In this document: piece by piece, positions 7,913 to 18,131 of the stretch
How the letters are laid out: every line of letters starts with the position of its first letter
How positions within the stretch are numbered: the stretch's first letter is position 1
NCBI GenBank assembly: GCA_014695325.1
Contig: JACJNZ010000035.1
Coordinates: 1 to 64,000 of the forward strand
DNA: 64,000 bases
Source: Cyanobacteria bacterium FACHB-502
GTDB lineage: Bacteria; Cyanobacteriota; Cyanobacteriia; Elainellales; Elainellaceae
Direction: 5' to 3'
Made by a program: the position numbers and the translations under genes
Notes under the pieces: model-generated
Seen by the model: the letters and a program-made list of their open reading frames with translations, nothing else
Told to the model about the DNA's origin: nothing
Database searches by the model: none

Positions 7913-8663
7913 GAAAAACTCAACCCCAACAACTCAAGAATCAACAGCTCAAAAACAAAATCGGCGAGACAAAATCAAATGCTATAACGAATGACCAATG
8001 ACCTAAGAACCAACGACCTAGGTTACCTGCCCAATATCCTCTGTTTCCCCTTACCCCCTCGATTCCCTAACTTCGGCAGCTTTGAATCCAGGAAAAAGCT
8101 CAGTTTTATCCAAAATTGGGGACTAGGGAGACAGCTCACAAACATCACTGTCTATAGATTACTGGTCAAACAGCCTCTCAAACAATCTTAAACCCAATAA
8201 TCCCGACCGAATTACCGGAATTAATATGAGACTACCTTAGCCTGGGGGCAAACGCACAGGATTTCGACCTGAAATGGCACTGCTTTGAACCGTTAATCGT
8301 GTAATCCTGAACCAGGTTTTGCTTAGCCTCGTCTACCGATCGTCTGATGACCTCTGTTCTGACTTCTGTTCACGCTCCGTCTTTGGGTACCTTTATATAC
8401 GACTTCACCTCGGTCGATCGAAGGATTGACGCGATCGGGTGATTTCTACCAAGTGACGTTCGACGTAATCTTGAAGAACAATTAAGCTTGTAGGCGACTG
8501 TTCCTTTGACAACAGATTAATCCTCCTGCCTGCTTGAGAGTAGGTAATAGGCACAAATTCCTATCTGTTTTCCTTTGTTCAAGAATCAGGGTGACTTGTC
8601 TGTGTCACAATGTAAACGGTTTTGCCAACTCAATTGAATTGCTTTTTGGAGTGGGCGTGAGTC
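7913..8663. promoter_or_regulatory. Divergent intergenic region between sbpA and ndhF1
   Basis: 750 bp without a credible gene; it should contain the promoters of both sbpA (minus) and ndhF1 (plus). The most visible element is the inverted repeat GTGAC-N8-GTCAC at 8591-8608, 56 bp upstream of the ndhF1 start. It resembles a CRP-type half-site arrangement but with a wider spacer than the usual TGTGA-N6-TCACA. Confidence 0.4.
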
Positions 8664-10760
8664 ATGGAACCGATGTATGAATATGCCTGGCTAATCCCCT
8701 TTCTGCCCGTAGCAGGGGCGATGGTGCTGGGTTTGGGTTTGATTTCTTATGGCGAAACAGTCAGCAAGCTTCGCAGTCTAAGCTCCACGTTTATTGTGTC
8801 GCTGACGGGAGCTGCAATGTTTTTCTCGTTCGCGCTGCTGTGGAGCCAAATTCAAGGACACGCCCCCTATACCCAGATTTTTGAATGGGCGGCGGCAGGT
8901 GACTTCCACCTGAGTATGGGCTACACCATTGATCACATTACAGCGATGATGCTGGTAATCGTCACGACGGTTGCCTTCTTCGTGATGATCTACACCGATG
9001 GTTACATGGCTCATGACCCCGGTTATGTCCGCTTTTATGCGTATCTGAGTCTATTTAGTTCTTCAATGCTGGGTTTGGTCGTTAGTCCGAACCTGCTGCA
9101 AGTCTATATTTTCTGGGAACTGGTGGGGATGTGTTCCTACCTGCTGATTGGCTTCTGGTATGACCGCAAAGCAGCCGCAGATGCCTGTCAAAAAGCTTTT
9201 GTAACTAACCGGGTCGGCGACTTTGGGCTGCTGCTCGGCATTCTCGGTTTGTACTGGGCAACGAATACGTTTGAGTTTGATTTGATGGGCGATCGCCTGA
9301 CCCAGCTCGTCGAGTCGGGCGCAATCAGCATGGCACTGGCAGGCTTGTTTGCGGTGCTGGTGTTCCTGGGACCTGTGGCGAAGTCAGCTCAGTTTCCCCT
9401 CCACGTCTGGCTACCGGACGCAATGGAAGGTCCAACGCCCATTTCCGCGCTGATTCATGCTGCAACGATGGTGGCAGCAGGTGTATTTCTGATTGCCCGG
9501 ATGTATCCGGTGTTTGAAAACATCCCCAGCGCAATGAACGTTATTGCCTGGACAGGAGCCTTTACTGCCTTCCTGGGAGCCTCGATCGCCATTACCCAAA
9601 ACGACATCAAGAAGGGTCTTGCCTATTCCACGATGTCCCAGTTGGGCTACATGGTGATGGCAATGGGCGTGGGCGCGTATGGAGCAGGGCTATTCCACCT
9701 GATGACCCACGCTTACTTTAAGGCGATGCTGTTCCTTGGTTCGGGTTCCGTCATTCATGGGATGGAAGGCGTAGTCGGTCACGATCCAGTCTATGCGCAA
9801 GATATGCGGCTGATGGGCGGTCTGCGGAAGTATATGCCCATTACAGCAATTACCTTCTTGCTCGGTACGCTGGCGATCTCTGGAATTCCCCCGTTTGCTG
9901 GGTTCTGGTCAAAGGATGAAATTCTGGGTTCCACCTTTGAAGTCAGCCCAATTCTGTGGAGCATTGGCTGGGCAACGGCTGGAATCACGGCATTTTACAT
10001 GTTCCGGATGTACTTCAGCACTTTTGAAGGCGAATTCCGGGGTACGAATTCTGCGATCAAGCAGCAGCTTAAGCTAGAGCAGCTCCAGCGTCTTGGTCTG
10101 TCGATCGGTCCTGGCGCAATGAACTCTCAGGAACTCGAACTGTCTGCTGAAGGGGAAGACCATGAGGCGCACACGGGCGACGAACATCACCATAGTGAAC
10201 CCCACGAATCGCCAATTACAATGACCTTGCCGCTGATGGCACTGGCGATTCCCTCTGTGCTGATCGGTCTGGTAGGCACTCCCTTTGCGAACTACTTTGA
10301 GGAGTTCATCCATCCCGGTCATGGGGTGATGGCAGAGCAGCTTACCGCTACCGCAGAAATGGCATCTGAGTTCGATCTAACCGAATTCCTGATTATGGCG
10401 GGTAGCTCGGTGGGCATCGCGCTGATCGGGATTACGCTAGCATCGCTCATGTATCTGAGCCGCAAGATTGATCCAGGGACGATCGCTGAGAAGATCAAGC
10501 CGCTCTACAACCTGTCCCTGAACAAGTGGTACTTCGACGACCTGTATGATGTGCTGTTTGTGCAGGGCAGTCGTCGTCTGGCACGGCAAGTGCTGGAAGT
10601 GGATGTACGAATCGTAGATGGTCTGGTTAACTTGACTGGCTTTGTCACCTTGGTTACTGGGGAAGCCCTGAAATACCTGGAAAATGGTCGAGTGCAGTTC
10701 TACGCGCTGATTGTGTTTGGTGCAGTGCTGGGATTGGTGCTGGTCTCCGGTGTCACCTGA
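8664..10760 (+). CDS. ndhF: NAD(P)H-quinone oxidoreductase subunit 5 (NdhF1)
   Basis: Large proton-pumping subunit of thylakoid NDH-1L, used in respiration and cyclic electron flow. 698 aa, about 16 membrane helices. The antiporter-like core includes FWELVGMCSYLLIGFWYDRK (conserved Glu near residue 157), VTNRVGDFGLLLG, the HVWLPDAMEGPTPISALIHA lysine/histidine channel region and NDIKKGLAYSTMSQLG. A His-rich loop EDHEAHTGDEHHH lies around residue 500, and a lateral amphipathic helix and last TM end the protein. Pairing with ndhD1 downstream identifies it as NdhF1, not the CO2-uptake NdhF3/F4. Confidence 0.95.
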   Translation: MEPMYEYAWLIPFLPVAGAMVLGLGLISYGETVSKLRSLSSTFIVSLTGAAMFFSFALLWSQIQGHAPYTQIFEWAAAGDFHLSMGYTIDHITAMMLVIVTTVAFFVMIYTDGYMAHDPGYVRFYAYLSLFSSSMLGLVVSPNLLQVYIFWELVGMCSYLLIGFWYDRKAAADACQKAFVTNRVGDFGLLLGILGLYWATNTFEFDLMGDRLTQLVESGAISMALAGLFAVLVFLGPVAKSAQFPLHVWLPDAMEGPTPISALIHAATMVAAGVFLIARMYPVFENIPSAMNVIAWTGAFTAFLGASIAITQNDIKKGLAYSTMSQLGYMVMAMGVGAYGAGLFHLMTHAYFKAMLFLGSGSVIHGMEGVVGHDPVYAQDMRLMGGLRKYMPITAITFLLGTLAISGIPPFAGFWSKDEILGSTFEVSPILWSIGWATAGITAFYMFRMYFSTFEGEFRGTNSAIKQQLKLEQLQRLGLSIGPGAMNSQELELSAEGEDHEAHTGDEHHHSEPHESPITMTLPLMALAIPSVLIGLVGTPFANYFEEFIHPGHGVMAEQLTATAEMASEFDLTEFLIMAGSSVGIALIGITLASLMYLSRKIDPGTIAEKIKPLYNLSLNKWYFDDLYDVLFVQGSRRLARQVLEVDVRIVDGLVNLTGFVTLVTGEALKYLENGRVQFYALIVFGAVLGLVLVSGVT

Positions 10761-10776
10761 TCGCTTAGATTTCATT

Positions 10777-10813
10777 GGGCAGGTTGAGTGAATCTATTTT
10801 TCCTAACCTGCCC
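10777..10813 (+). terminator. Hairpin after ndhF1
   Basis: A 9-bp perfect stem GGGCAGGTT/AACCTGCCC starts 16 bp after the ndhF1 stop. The T-rich segment is in the 19-nt loop rather than behind the stem, so it is more likely an mRNA 3'-end stabiliser or weak terminator than a classical one. Confidence 0.5.
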
Positions 10814-11237
10814 GAATCCTTGAAATTATTTGGCTTTCAATTAATTCAACCTTAAAAATCAGCAGTTTCTGGGGGAAGCAGGGTAGAACGGTTGCAGGAT
10901 TGTCTATGCTGTTTCCCTTTTTCGATCGGGTTCAGCAAGGGTTTGAGCCGCGTTTTAGCTCCTATCCTTGCCTCTTAAATCCCCCGATTCTAAGGCGCTT
11001 TGAGCCACCAAACATTCTGGTTATATAAAGAAGGCTTTTAGCTTTTAAAGGCTCAGTTTCCCCCAAAATTGGGGCTGGAGGGCGGTTTCGGCTTCTCTAA
11101 CCCTTCTCCAAAGTTCACACTCTCAAGAAATGTAAAATCTTCCGTTTTCCAGACTGACAATTTTCTGTAAACCCACAACAATGAGCTTGTGACGGGAAGA
11201 GAACACCTCATTCCTCAAGCACTCATCACAAAACGCC
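10814..11237. other. Spacer between ndhF1 and ndhD1
   Basis: 424 bp without a gene. Its length makes a separate ndhD1 promoter or a processed bicistronic mRNA both possible. No specific site was recognised. Confidence 0.4.
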
Positions 11238-12821
11238 ATGACTATCGAGAACTTCCCCTGGCTAACCACCTCAATTCTTCTACCCATTGTTGCTTCCCTG
11301 TTTATCCCGCTCATCCCGGATAAAGACGGTAAAACAGTGCGCTGGTATGCCCTGATCGTCGGCTTGATCGACTTTGTGATCCTGGTGTATGCCTTTTATA
11401 CCCAGTACGACCCCTCGAATCCGGGAATGCAGCTTGTGGAAAGCTACTCCTGGGTTCCTGCGCTTGATTTGCGCTGGTCCGTGGGCGCAGACGGAATTTC
11501 GATGCCGCTGATTTTGCTAACCGGATTTATTACCACGCTGGCGATCCTGGCATCGTGGCCCGTCACGCTGAAGCCCAAATTTTTCTACTTCCTGATGCTG
11601 GCGATGTACGGCGGACAGATTGGCGTGTTTGCTGTGCAGGATATGCTGGTGTTTTTCCTAATGTGGGAGCTTGAGCTGATTCCGGTTTACTTGCTGCTAT
11701 CGATCTGGGGCGGCAAGAAACGCCTTTACGCAGCGACCAAGTTCATCCTGTATACCGCAGGCGGTTCGCTGTTCATTCTCGTCTGTGCGCTGGCAATGGC
11801 GTTTTACGGCGATACAGTCACGTTTGATATGCGATCGCTCATGCAAAAGGATTACCCGCTCAACTTCCAGCTCTTGGTTTATAGCGGGTTCCTGATTGCC
11901 TACGCAGTGAAGCTGCCGATCTTCCCGCTGCATACCTGGCTGCCGGACGCGCATGGTGAAGCGACTGCCCCAGTCCACATGCTGCTGGCAGGCATTCTGC
12001 TGAAAATGGGTGGATACGCGCTGGTTCGGATGAATGTGGAAATGCTGCCCGATGCTCACGTTTACTTTGCGCCGATTCTGATTATCCTGGGCATCGTTAA
12101 TATCATCTATGCAGCACTGACTTCGTTTGCTCAGCGCAACCTGAAGCGCAAGATTGCCTACTCCTCGATCTCTCACATGGGCTTTGTGCTGATCGGGATT
12201 TCTTCTTTTACTGACCTGGGCTTAAGCGGCGCGATGCTGCAAATGGTGTCCCACGGTCTAATCGGGGCAAGTCTATTCTTCCTGGTGGGAGCAACCTACG
12301 ATCGTACTCACACCCTGATCCTGGACGAGATGGGCGGGGTTGGTCAAAAGATGCCCAGGATTTTCGCCATGTTCACGGCTTGTTCGCTCGCGTCGTTGGC
12401 GTTGCCCGGCATGAGCGGCTTTGTTGCAGAAATCATGGTGTTTGTGGGATTTGCAACCAGCGATGCCTACAGCATGACCTTTAAGGTGATTGTGATTACC
12501 CTGGCTGCGGTCGGCGTGATCCTGACTCCGATTTATCTACTGTCGATGCTGCGCGAAATCTTCTTTGGTCCCGAAAACAAAGAGCTGGTATCTCACGAAG
12601 CTCTGATTGATGCAGAACCGCGAGAAGTGTTTATCATTGCCAGTCTGCTGATTCCGATCATCGGGATTGGCTTATATCCGAAGCTGATCACCCAGGTCTA
12701 CGATGCGAAAACGCTGGCGGTTACAGCAACGCTGCAAAATTCGTTAGCGACAATGGCAGAACAGCAAACGCGATCGAAGCCAATTGCCCTTCAGCCTGCG
12801 ACTGCTCCGGCGATCGAATAA
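11238..12821 (+). CDS. ndhD: NAD(P)H-quinone oxidoreductase subunit 4 (NdhD1)
   Basis: Second large antiporter-type proton-pumping subunit of NDH-1L. 527 aa, about 14 helices. Visible motifs are [20 protein letters not shown] with the essential Glu near residue 143, [34 protein letters not shown] and [18 protein letters not shown]. The last ~30 residues are polar (ending [15 protein letters not shown]). The gene follows ndhF1 on the same strand and ends at a strong terminator. Confidence 0.95.
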   Translation: MTIENFPWLTTSILLPIVASLFIPLIPDKDGKTVRWYALIVGLIDFVILVYAFYTQYDPSNPGMQLVESYSWVPALDLRWSVGADGISMPLILLTGFITTLAILASWPVTLKPKFFYFLMLAMYGGQIGVFAVQDMLVFFLMWELELIPVYLLLSIWGGKKRLYAATKFILYTAGGSLFILVCALAMAFYGDTVTFDMRSLMQKDYPLNFQLLVYSGFLIAYAVKLPIFPLHTWLPDAHGEATAPVHMLLAGILLKMGGYALVRMNVEMLPDAHVYFAPILIILGIVNIIYAALTSFAQRNLKRKIAYSSISHMGFVLIGISSFTDLGLSGAMLQMVSHGLIGASLFFLVGATYDRTHTLILDEMGGVGQKMPRIFAMFTACSLASLALPGMSGFVAEIMVFVGFATSDAYSMTFKVIVITLAAVGVILTPIYLLSMLREIFFGPENKELVSHEALIDAEPREVFIIASLLIPIIGIGLYPKLITQVYDAKTLAVTATLQNSLATMAEQQTRSKPIALQPATAPAIE

Positions 12822-12849
12822 ATCTTGCAAAATCAAACCGATTGACTCT

Positions 12850-12876
12850 GGGGGCAGTAATGTCCCCTTTGTTTTT
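12850..12876 (+). terminator. Rho-independent terminator after ndhD1
   Basis: A 7-bp stem GGGGGCA/TGTCCCC on a GTAA tetraloop, followed by TTTGTTTTT, 29 bp past the ndhD1 stop. Confidence 0.8.
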
Positions 12877-13037
12877 GAAGAATTTTTGCCTGAAGAATTT
12901 TTGGTTTAAGAGTTTTTGGTTAAATGCACACCCATTCTTAAGGGGTTTTAAAGACTTGGAGTTTCCTCGAAGTTTTTATAGAGTTTTAATATTCGATCGC
13001 CGAACAAATTGCGAAACAGACTCCAGGACGAATCGCT

Positions 13038-14225
13038 ATGAAAACTTACGACTGGCTGGTAGTGGGCAGTGGGCTGGCGGGTTCTGCGCTGGGATATGAG
13101 CTGGCGCGGGCAGGATATCGCGTTTTGATGCTAGAACAGTCTGCCACAGCCAGTTCTCCTACAACCCATAATGCGACCCAGTGCAGCTATGGCGGTATTG
13201 CTTACTGGTCGGGCACAACGCCCTTGATGCGCCAGCTTTGCCAGGAAGGACTTGAACTGCACCGCACCCTATCTGCCGAGCTAGACGGCGATACCGAATA
13301 CCGCGAAGTAGATTTGCTGCTGACGATCGACCCCGATCGCGATCCGCAAGCTGTCGCCTCAGCCTACAGCAAAATGGATGTCGTCCCAACCCTGGTTGAT
13401 TCTGTGATTGCCTGTGAGCTGGAGCCTCTGCTTAATCCTGATGCCATTGCCGCCGCGCTAGTTGTGAAGCATGGGCACGTTTCTCCAGAAACAATCGTTC
13501 GGGCCTATCAGCAGGCGTTTCTGCGCTTGGGCGGCGAGATTTGCTATGAGCAGGTGACAGGATTCTGGCAATCTGAAGCTGATCTCTCCCGTTACCAGGG
13601 AGTTCAGACTGAGACAAGCCACTATGTTGGTGAGAACGTGGTGGTTTGTGCTGGAGGGTTGAGCCGATCGCTGTTTCGCAAAGCAGGTCTGGCAGTTCGC
13701 CTTTATGCCACGATCGCCGAACTCATCGAACTGCCGCCTGGAGAAGTACGCTTGCAGTCGCTTGTCATGCCTGCGGAGCTAAAGCGATTTGAGCTAGAGG
13801 CAGCTGCCGGAGCAGTAGACTCGCTTTGGAATGAACCCGATCAGGAAATTACCCCTGCCATTCTTGATGCTGGAATCGTGCAGTTTCGCGACGGGCGCAT
13901 CCGCTTTGGACAAATCAGCCGCGTTCTCAGCAATCCCCTGACCCCAACCGAAGCGTTAGGTGGGGAACAAGCAATGCGATCGGCGATTGGTCGTCTGATG
14001 CCTGCATTGAAGGATCAGCCCGGACAATGGCGCAGTTGCCCGGTGGCATTTAGCTGCGATCGGCTTCCTCTAGTAGGTGCAGTTCCTGATCGAGCCGGAA
14101 TTCATGTTTTTTCAGGCTTTGGCAATCCGTTTGCCATTCTGCCGCCCCTTGCCCGTCGCTTTGCCTACCACGCTGCCGGACAGCCCGATCCTCTGCTGCT
14201 TCAGCTTTCTCCAGCTCGATTTTAA
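13038..14225 (+). CDS. FAD-dependent oxidoreductase (DAO family)
   Basis: 395 aa. The N-terminus YDWLVVGSGLAGSALGYELA is a Rossmann GxGxxG FAD-binding motif, closed by an acidic residue in LMLEQ. NVVVCAGGLSR near residue 200 and GIHVFSGFGNPFAILPPLA near the C-terminus match the second FAD-contact region of the D-amino-acid/glycine oxidase (DAO) superfamily. Substrate unknown; deamination of an amino acid or amine is the family norm. It stands alone between two terminators or spacers, so there is no operon context. Confidence 0.8.
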   Translation: MKTYDWLVVGSGLAGSALGYELARAGYRVLMLEQSATASSPTTHNATQCSYGGIAYWSGTTPLMRQLCQEGLELHRTLSAELDGDTEYREVDLLLTIDPDRDPQAVASAYSKMDVVPTLVDSVIACELEPLLNPDAIAAALVVKHGHVSPETIVRAYQQAFLRLGGEICYEQVTGFWQSEADLSRYQGVQTETSHYVGENVVVCAGGLSRSLFRKAGLAVRLYATIAELIELPPGEVRLQSLVMPAELKRFELEAAAGAVDSLWNEPDQEITPAILDAGIVQFRDGRIRFGQISRVLSNPLTPTEALGGEQAMRSAIGRLMPALKDQPGQWRSCPVAFSCDRLPLVGAVPDRAGIHVFSGFGNPFAILPPLARRFAYHAAGQPDPLLLQLSPARF

Positions 14226-14675
14226 ATGTCGATCGCTTCTGGCGGACAGACTGTTTGAAAGAAGAGCCACTCATTCCCCAGCCCTTTCTCCCAGCCACCC
14301 TAAACAGGTGGGCAAAGGGAAGCAAGACAATAAATCGTCAGATCGTTAATGAGATCCAAAGTCCCTTGCCTCCAAACAGTAAACAGGCGGGAGAGGGATT
14401 TAGGGTGAGGGCAAGCATTTGTGCAGGAGCATTCATGCAGGAGACATGATGATCGCGATCGCACTCGCAACCAGGAATGAAACCAATTTTTAAAGCAGGT
14501 CTAAAGCAAGCCTAAAGCAGGTCTAAAGCAAGCCTAAAGCAGGTCTATTGATCCCTCTGAAGCAAACCGTGAATTTCCTGCTTCTGATTCAAAGACCGAA
14601 GCACAGATATTCGCTAAACTGGGTTTAAAGCTATTCTAAGTCCGTAGAGGATTTTGACACCCAAGGGCAGTTTGT
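14226..14675. other. Intergenic with short repeats
   Basis: 450 bp without a convincing gene. It contains a CCCTCTCCC-like dispersed repeat segment around 14370-14410 and the 11-bp tandem array described separately. Promoter of the yggT gene is expected near 14600-14660. Confidence 0.4.
14491..14545. repeat. Tandem 11-bp repeats, five units
   Basis: Five consecutive units of TAAAGCARGYC. The R/Y positions alternate GT, AC, GT, AC, GT, so the array also reads as 2.5 copies of a 22-bp unit. Non-coding, about 130 bp upstream of yggT. Confidence 0.85.
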
Positions 14676-14942
14676 ATGTACCTCCTTTTGCAAGCCTTAC
14701 AGACCTTTATCGGCATTTACACTGCTTTGCTGTTCATTCGGATTTTGCTGAGCTGGTTCCCCAATATTGACTGGTACAATCAGCCTTGGGCAATTCTGAG
14801 TCAACTCACCGACCCTTATCTCAATCTGTTTCGATCGATTATTCCCCCGCTCGGCGGCATGGACTTCTCACCGATTCTGGCACTGCTGCTGCTGCAAGTT
14901 CTGTCCTCACTCTTTACGCAGGCGGTTGCTGCCTCGCTTTAA
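14676..14942 (+). CDS. YggT family membrane protein
   Basis: 88 aa with two membrane helices. The family signature RILLSWFPN (residues ~22-30) and the LTDPYLNLFRSIIPP stretch match YggT/YlmG (Ycf19-like) proteins. Cyanobacterial and plastid members are linked to nucleoid distribution and to thylakoid complex assembly. The gene is monocistronic, with a clear terminator 30 bp downstream. Confidence 0.9.
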   Translation: MYLLLQALQTFIGIYTALLFIRILLSWFPNIDWYNQPWAILSQLTDPYLNLFRSIIPPLGGMDFSPILALLLLQVLSSLFTQAVAASL

Positions 14943-14969
14943 GGGTTTAAGCCTGAATCACTACAACAA

Positions 14970-14996
14970 AGGGGGCATCTCAACCCCCTCTTTTTT
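14970..14996 (+). terminator. Rho-independent terminator after yggT
   Basis: A 6-bp stem AGGGGG/CCCCCT with an 8-nt loop, then C and TTTTTT. It starts 27 bp after the yggT stop. Confidence 0.85.
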
Positions 14997-15097
14997 ATTG
15001 GCATTTTTATCGGCATTAACTTTTGTTGGTGTTGCTATCGCACGCCCAACACGAGTCATTTCACAGCAAACAAGTGTCTCTCAGCTAAATCTCTCAG

Positions 15098-16153
15098 TTA
15101 AATCATTCCTTCAGGTAGAGCAGTCCCCGTTAAATCTGCCCCTGACAAATTGGCTCCCCAAAGGTGAGTTTGTCGCAGGTCTGCCTGAGCAAGATTGGCA
15201 TGGCTGAGATTGGCTCCGGTGAGATTTGCCCCTGACAAATTGGCTCGTTTCAAATCAGCATGGCTCAGATCAGCCTGGGTCAAATTGGCTTCGCACAGGG
15301 TTGCTTCGTGTAGAATTGCGTTTTGAAAATTTACCTGCACTAGCAACGCTTGATATAAATTTGCGCCCGACAAATTCGATTGGTTTAGGTCCGAGCGCCA
15401 GAAACGGGCATCGCTCAAATTTGCCAAAGTGAGATTCGCATGGCTCAAGTTTGATCGAGTTAGCCGCGCTCGATATAGGGTCGCGCTGGAGAGGTCAGCA
15501 CCCGACAAAACTGCCATGCTGAGGTTGGCTTCGCGCAGGTCAGCATTTTGCAGGGTGGCTCGATCGCAGATGGCTTCTCGTAAATCAGCTTGTCGTAGAC
15601 GGGCTTTGGTGAGAATTGCCTGACTTAAATCAGCAGTATAAAGTCTGGCAGCAGTAAGATCTGCTTCAGTCAAATTTGCTCCTCGAAAATTGCCTAAACA
15701 GCAGTCTGCATGGGAAAGGTTGGCGTAGCTCAGATTTGTCTTCAACAACAGTGCCTCCCGCAGATTCGATCGCCGCAAATTTGCCATCGAAAGCGAAGCT
15801 GCCGAACCGTTAATCGATCTCAAATCGGCTCCATGCAGGTTAGCTTCGCGCAGGTCAGCTCCGACTAAGTTGGCTTCGCGCAGGTCAGCTTCTTCCAGGT
15901 TCGCAGTGTAGAAAATGGCTTCCTGAAGATCCGATCGCCTCAAGTCGGCTTGTCGCAGGTTTGCCATTGAGAAATCGGCAGCGTTCAGCACCACATCGCG
16001 TAAATTTGCCTGGTGCAAACTGACCTCGCGCAAATCCATCTGATGCAAACTGACCCGGCTGAGGTCAGGAAACGTTGCCGAATGTTGCCGTCGCCAGTGG
16101 TTCCAAACTGCAACTCCTTGCCTGAGCCGCATCAGATGCTCTTGATTTGCCAT
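15098..16153 (-). CDS. Pentapeptide-repeat protein
   Basis: Start chosen at 16153 (MANQEHLMRLRQG) because AGGA lies 10 nt upstream; the frame runs 34 codons further upstream without a better signal. About 351 aa. After a ~50-residue N-terminal cap (VAVWNHWRRQHSATFPDL) almost all of the protein is tandem A(D/N)Lxx pentapeptides, such as ADLREANLVGADLREANL. They should fold as a right-handed quadrilateral beta-helix of roughly 55-60 repeats. No enzymatic domain and no signal peptide. Function unknown; such proteins are abundant in cyanobacteria. Confidence 0.85.
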   Translation of the reverse strand: MANQEHLMRLRQGVAVWNHWRRQHSATFPDLSRVSLHQMDLREVSLHQANLRDVVLNAADFSMANLRQADLRRSDLQEAIFYTANLEEADLREANLVGADLREANLHGADLRSINGSAASLSMANLRRSNLREALLLKTNLSYANLSHADCCLGNFRGANLTEADLTAARLYTADLSQAILTKARLRQADLREAICDRATLQNADLREANLSMAVLSGADLSSATLYRARLTRSNLSHANLTLANLSDARFWRSDLNQSNLSGANLYQALLVQVNFQNAILHEATLCEANLTQADLSHADLKRANLSGANLTGANLSHANLAQADLRQTHLWGANLSGADLTGTALPEGMI

Positions 16154-16426
16154 GAAGGTGTGTTTTTCCTGCATCCGCCGTCTGAAACTGCTGCGTGTTG
16201 CTTTGCAGATACCGCAAGGTTCGTTGCGCTTATGCCCTCGGCTAGTAAAGGACAAACTGAAGGTTTACTTCTGTCTTGTCCTTAATGTGCCCTGTCAGGA
16301 ATTAGAAACTTGCACGATTGCCCTATAGGGGAACTGCTTTGCAACGCCTCTCGGCGCACCCTGAGCCATTGCTTTCCTCAATTCAGTTTTCCTCGTTGGT
16401 GCGCTGTTGTATCTCACTACAGCAAC

Positions 16427-16456
16427 AAAAAAGGGACTCCCGACAGGAAGTACCCT
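16427..16456 (-). terminator. Rho-independent terminator of petCA
   Basis: On the minus strand AGGG.ACTTCC pairs with GGGAGT.CCCT (one internal mismatch) around TGTC, followed by TTTTTT. It lies about 90 bp beyond the petA stop. Confidence 0.75.
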
Positions 16457-16544
16457 AATTAACGTGATGACTCACATAATGAAGTTGGCTGTTATCCGGT
16501 TCTGTAGAATAGGTTCCCTATACAGCCAGAGCGCTCTGCCGCGA

Positions 16545-17534
16545 TTAGAAGTTCATTTCAGCCGCCTGCACGCGCTCAATTTGCTTCTTCTTCAGCACCA
16601 ACATAATTTGTGACAGCGTGACGGCTGCCAGGAATGCTATCAATCCCTTGACGCGATTGGGGCTTTGCAGCACGATTTCTGCATCTTGTTGACCAAAGCC
16701 GCCCACGTTGGGGTTATTAGTCAGAGCCGATCCTGCAACCACCTGATCGCCCTCAGAGACCATGAGCTGCGGACCTGCCGGAATCGTTTCCGTCACCGTG
16801 TTACCGTCTTCGGACTGGATGGCGATCGAGTAGCCGTTGTCGTCGGTTTTGGTGATTTGGGCGATCGTGCCTGCAACCGAAGCATTGAAGACATTGTTAT
16901 TGCTCTTTTCGCCTGTAGGGTAAACCTGTCCGCGTCCACGATTGCCGCCTAAGTGAACCGAGTATTTACCAAAATGAACCGACTTATCCTGCGCCGGATC
17001 AGGAGAAAGCACCGGGAAAACAATTTCCTGATACTGATCGCCCGGCAGCGGACCCACCAGCACGACATTGTCCTGGATTTCGCTATAGGGCTGGAACAGA
17101 TAGCCCGGACCGACTTCTTCCTTCATTTCTTCGGGAATTCGGTCTTCCGGCGCAATCTTGAATCCTTCGGGCAGCATCAGCACTGCACCCACGTTCAGTC
17201 CGCCTAGTTCGCCGTTGCCCTGCACCTGCTGCGCGCTGAGATCATAAGGAATTTTGACCACCGCTTTAAATACGGTGTCAGGCAGAACTGCCTGGGGCAC
17301 TTCCACGTCCACAGGCTTCGCTGCCAGGTGGCAGTTGGCACACACGATACGTCCAGTCGCTTCACGGGGCGTTTCGTAGTTTTGCTGCGCCCAGAAAGGA
17401 TAGGCAGCCGCCGCACGAGGAATGAGCAGATCGCTGCCAAAGAACAGAGTCAGGGTCGCTAGCAGTGCCAGAGAACCTTTCAGAATGGCTTGCTTGCCCT
17501 GAGAAAATCGCGTTGACCAGAAAGCTAATTTCAT
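16545..17534 (-). CDS. petA: Apocytochrome f (PetA)
   Basis: c-type cytochrome of the b6f complex that passes electrons to plastocyanin or cytochrome c6. 329 aa. A 44-residue signal ends AAAA, so the mature protein starts [10 protein letters not shown] with Tyr45 as the axial haem ligand. The haem motif CANCH is at 65-69. A lumenal domain follows with the conserved [11 protein letters not shown] segment, then one C-terminal membrane helix ([20 protein letters not shown]). It lies 54 bp downstream of petC in the usual petC-petA operon. Confidence 0.97.
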   Translation of the reverse strand: MKLAFWSTRFSQGKQAILKGSLALLATLTLFFGSDLLIPRAAAAYPFWAQQNYETPREATGRIVCANCHLAAKPVDVEVPQAVLPDTVFKAVVKIPYDLSAQQVQGNGELGGLNVGAVLMLPEGFKIAPEDRIPEEMKEEVGPGYLFQPYSEIQDNVVLVGPLPGDQYQEIVFPVLSPDPAQDKSVHFGKYSVHLGGNRGRGQVYPTGEKSNNNVFNASVAGTIAQITKTDDNGYSIAIQSEDGNTVTETIPAGPQLMVSEGDQVVAGSALTNNPNVGGFGQQDAEIVLQSPNRVKGLIAFLAAVTLSQIMLVLKKKQIERVQAAEMNF

Positions 17535-17588
17535 GAGTAACAGGGGTTGAATATCAGATTTGATCGAATTAAGGCCAGATTCCGTGCC

Positions 17589-18131
17589 CTATGACCACCA
17601 GGGTTTTTCGCCCGTGCGGAAGTCGGTTTCCGTCCACTGAGTAAAGACCACTTTGTCGTCTTCGTTCACGTCTGCATGAACAAGTGCCAGAGACAGCGGA
17701 GCCGGACCGCGGACGACTTTCCCTTCGTTGTTGTACTGTGAACCGTGGCAGGGGCAGATGAATTTGTTTTCGCTGGCATTCCAGGGAACTACGCAGCCCA
17801 GGTGTGTACAGACGGCGTTGAGTCCATAGCTGGCGATCGTCTCTGCATCTTCAACCACAATGTAAGTCGGGTCGCCTTTCAAGCCTTGTGCCAGAGCACG
17901 CTCTCCGGGCTTGTGGGTTGCCAGAAAATTTTTAGCGGTGACATCGTTACCCAGCGCGTCTTTAGCGGTGACTCCTCCACCTGCACCACCGCTCGACACC
18001 GGGATAAAGTATTTGACCACCGGATAAAGTGCGCCCAGAGCTGTTCCGGTCACTGCACCGAAAGTCAGCAGGTTCATGAATTGTCGTCGCCCCATATCGG
18101 GGACATCGGGGGTTCCAGAGATTTGAGCCAT
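17589..18131 (-). CDS. petC: Cytochrome b6f Rieske iron-sulfur subunit (PetC)
   Basis: [2Fe-2S] subunit of b6f that oxidises plastoquinol. 180 aa. It has an N-terminal Tat-like RR at residues 15-16, one membrane anchor (about 20-44) and a flexible Gly-rich hinge (SSGGAGGG). The cluster boxes are CTHLGC (108-113) and CPCHGS (126-131): C108, H110, C126 and H129 ligate the cluster, and C113 and C128 form the disulfide. First gene of petC-petA. Confidence 0.97.
   Translation of the reverse strand: MAQISGTPDVPDMGRRQFMNLLTFGAVTGTALGALYPVVKYFIPVSSGGAGGGVTAKDALGNDVTAKNFLATHKPGERALAQGLKGDPTYIVVEDAETIASYGLNAVCTHLGCVVPWNASENKFICPCHGSQYNNEGKVVRGPAPLSLALVHADVNEDDKVVFTQWTETDFRTGEKPWWS

Noticed and set aside
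7991-8191. 66-codon frame between sbpA and ndhF1
   Set aside because: Non-coding composition in a promoter region and no start signal.
12842-13099. Frame rich in Phe/Leu/Lys after ndhD1
   Set aside because: It overlaps the ndhD1 terminator and the start of the FAD gene; repeats like FKNFCLKNF arise from AAATTTTT-rich spacer DNA.
15098-16153. CRISPR-like regularly spaced repeats
   Set aside because: The periodic GCTTCGCGCAGGTCAGC-type DNA is the codon pattern of pentapeptide repeats (15-bp period), not repeats with unique spacers. No CRISPR array was seen anywhere in the window.
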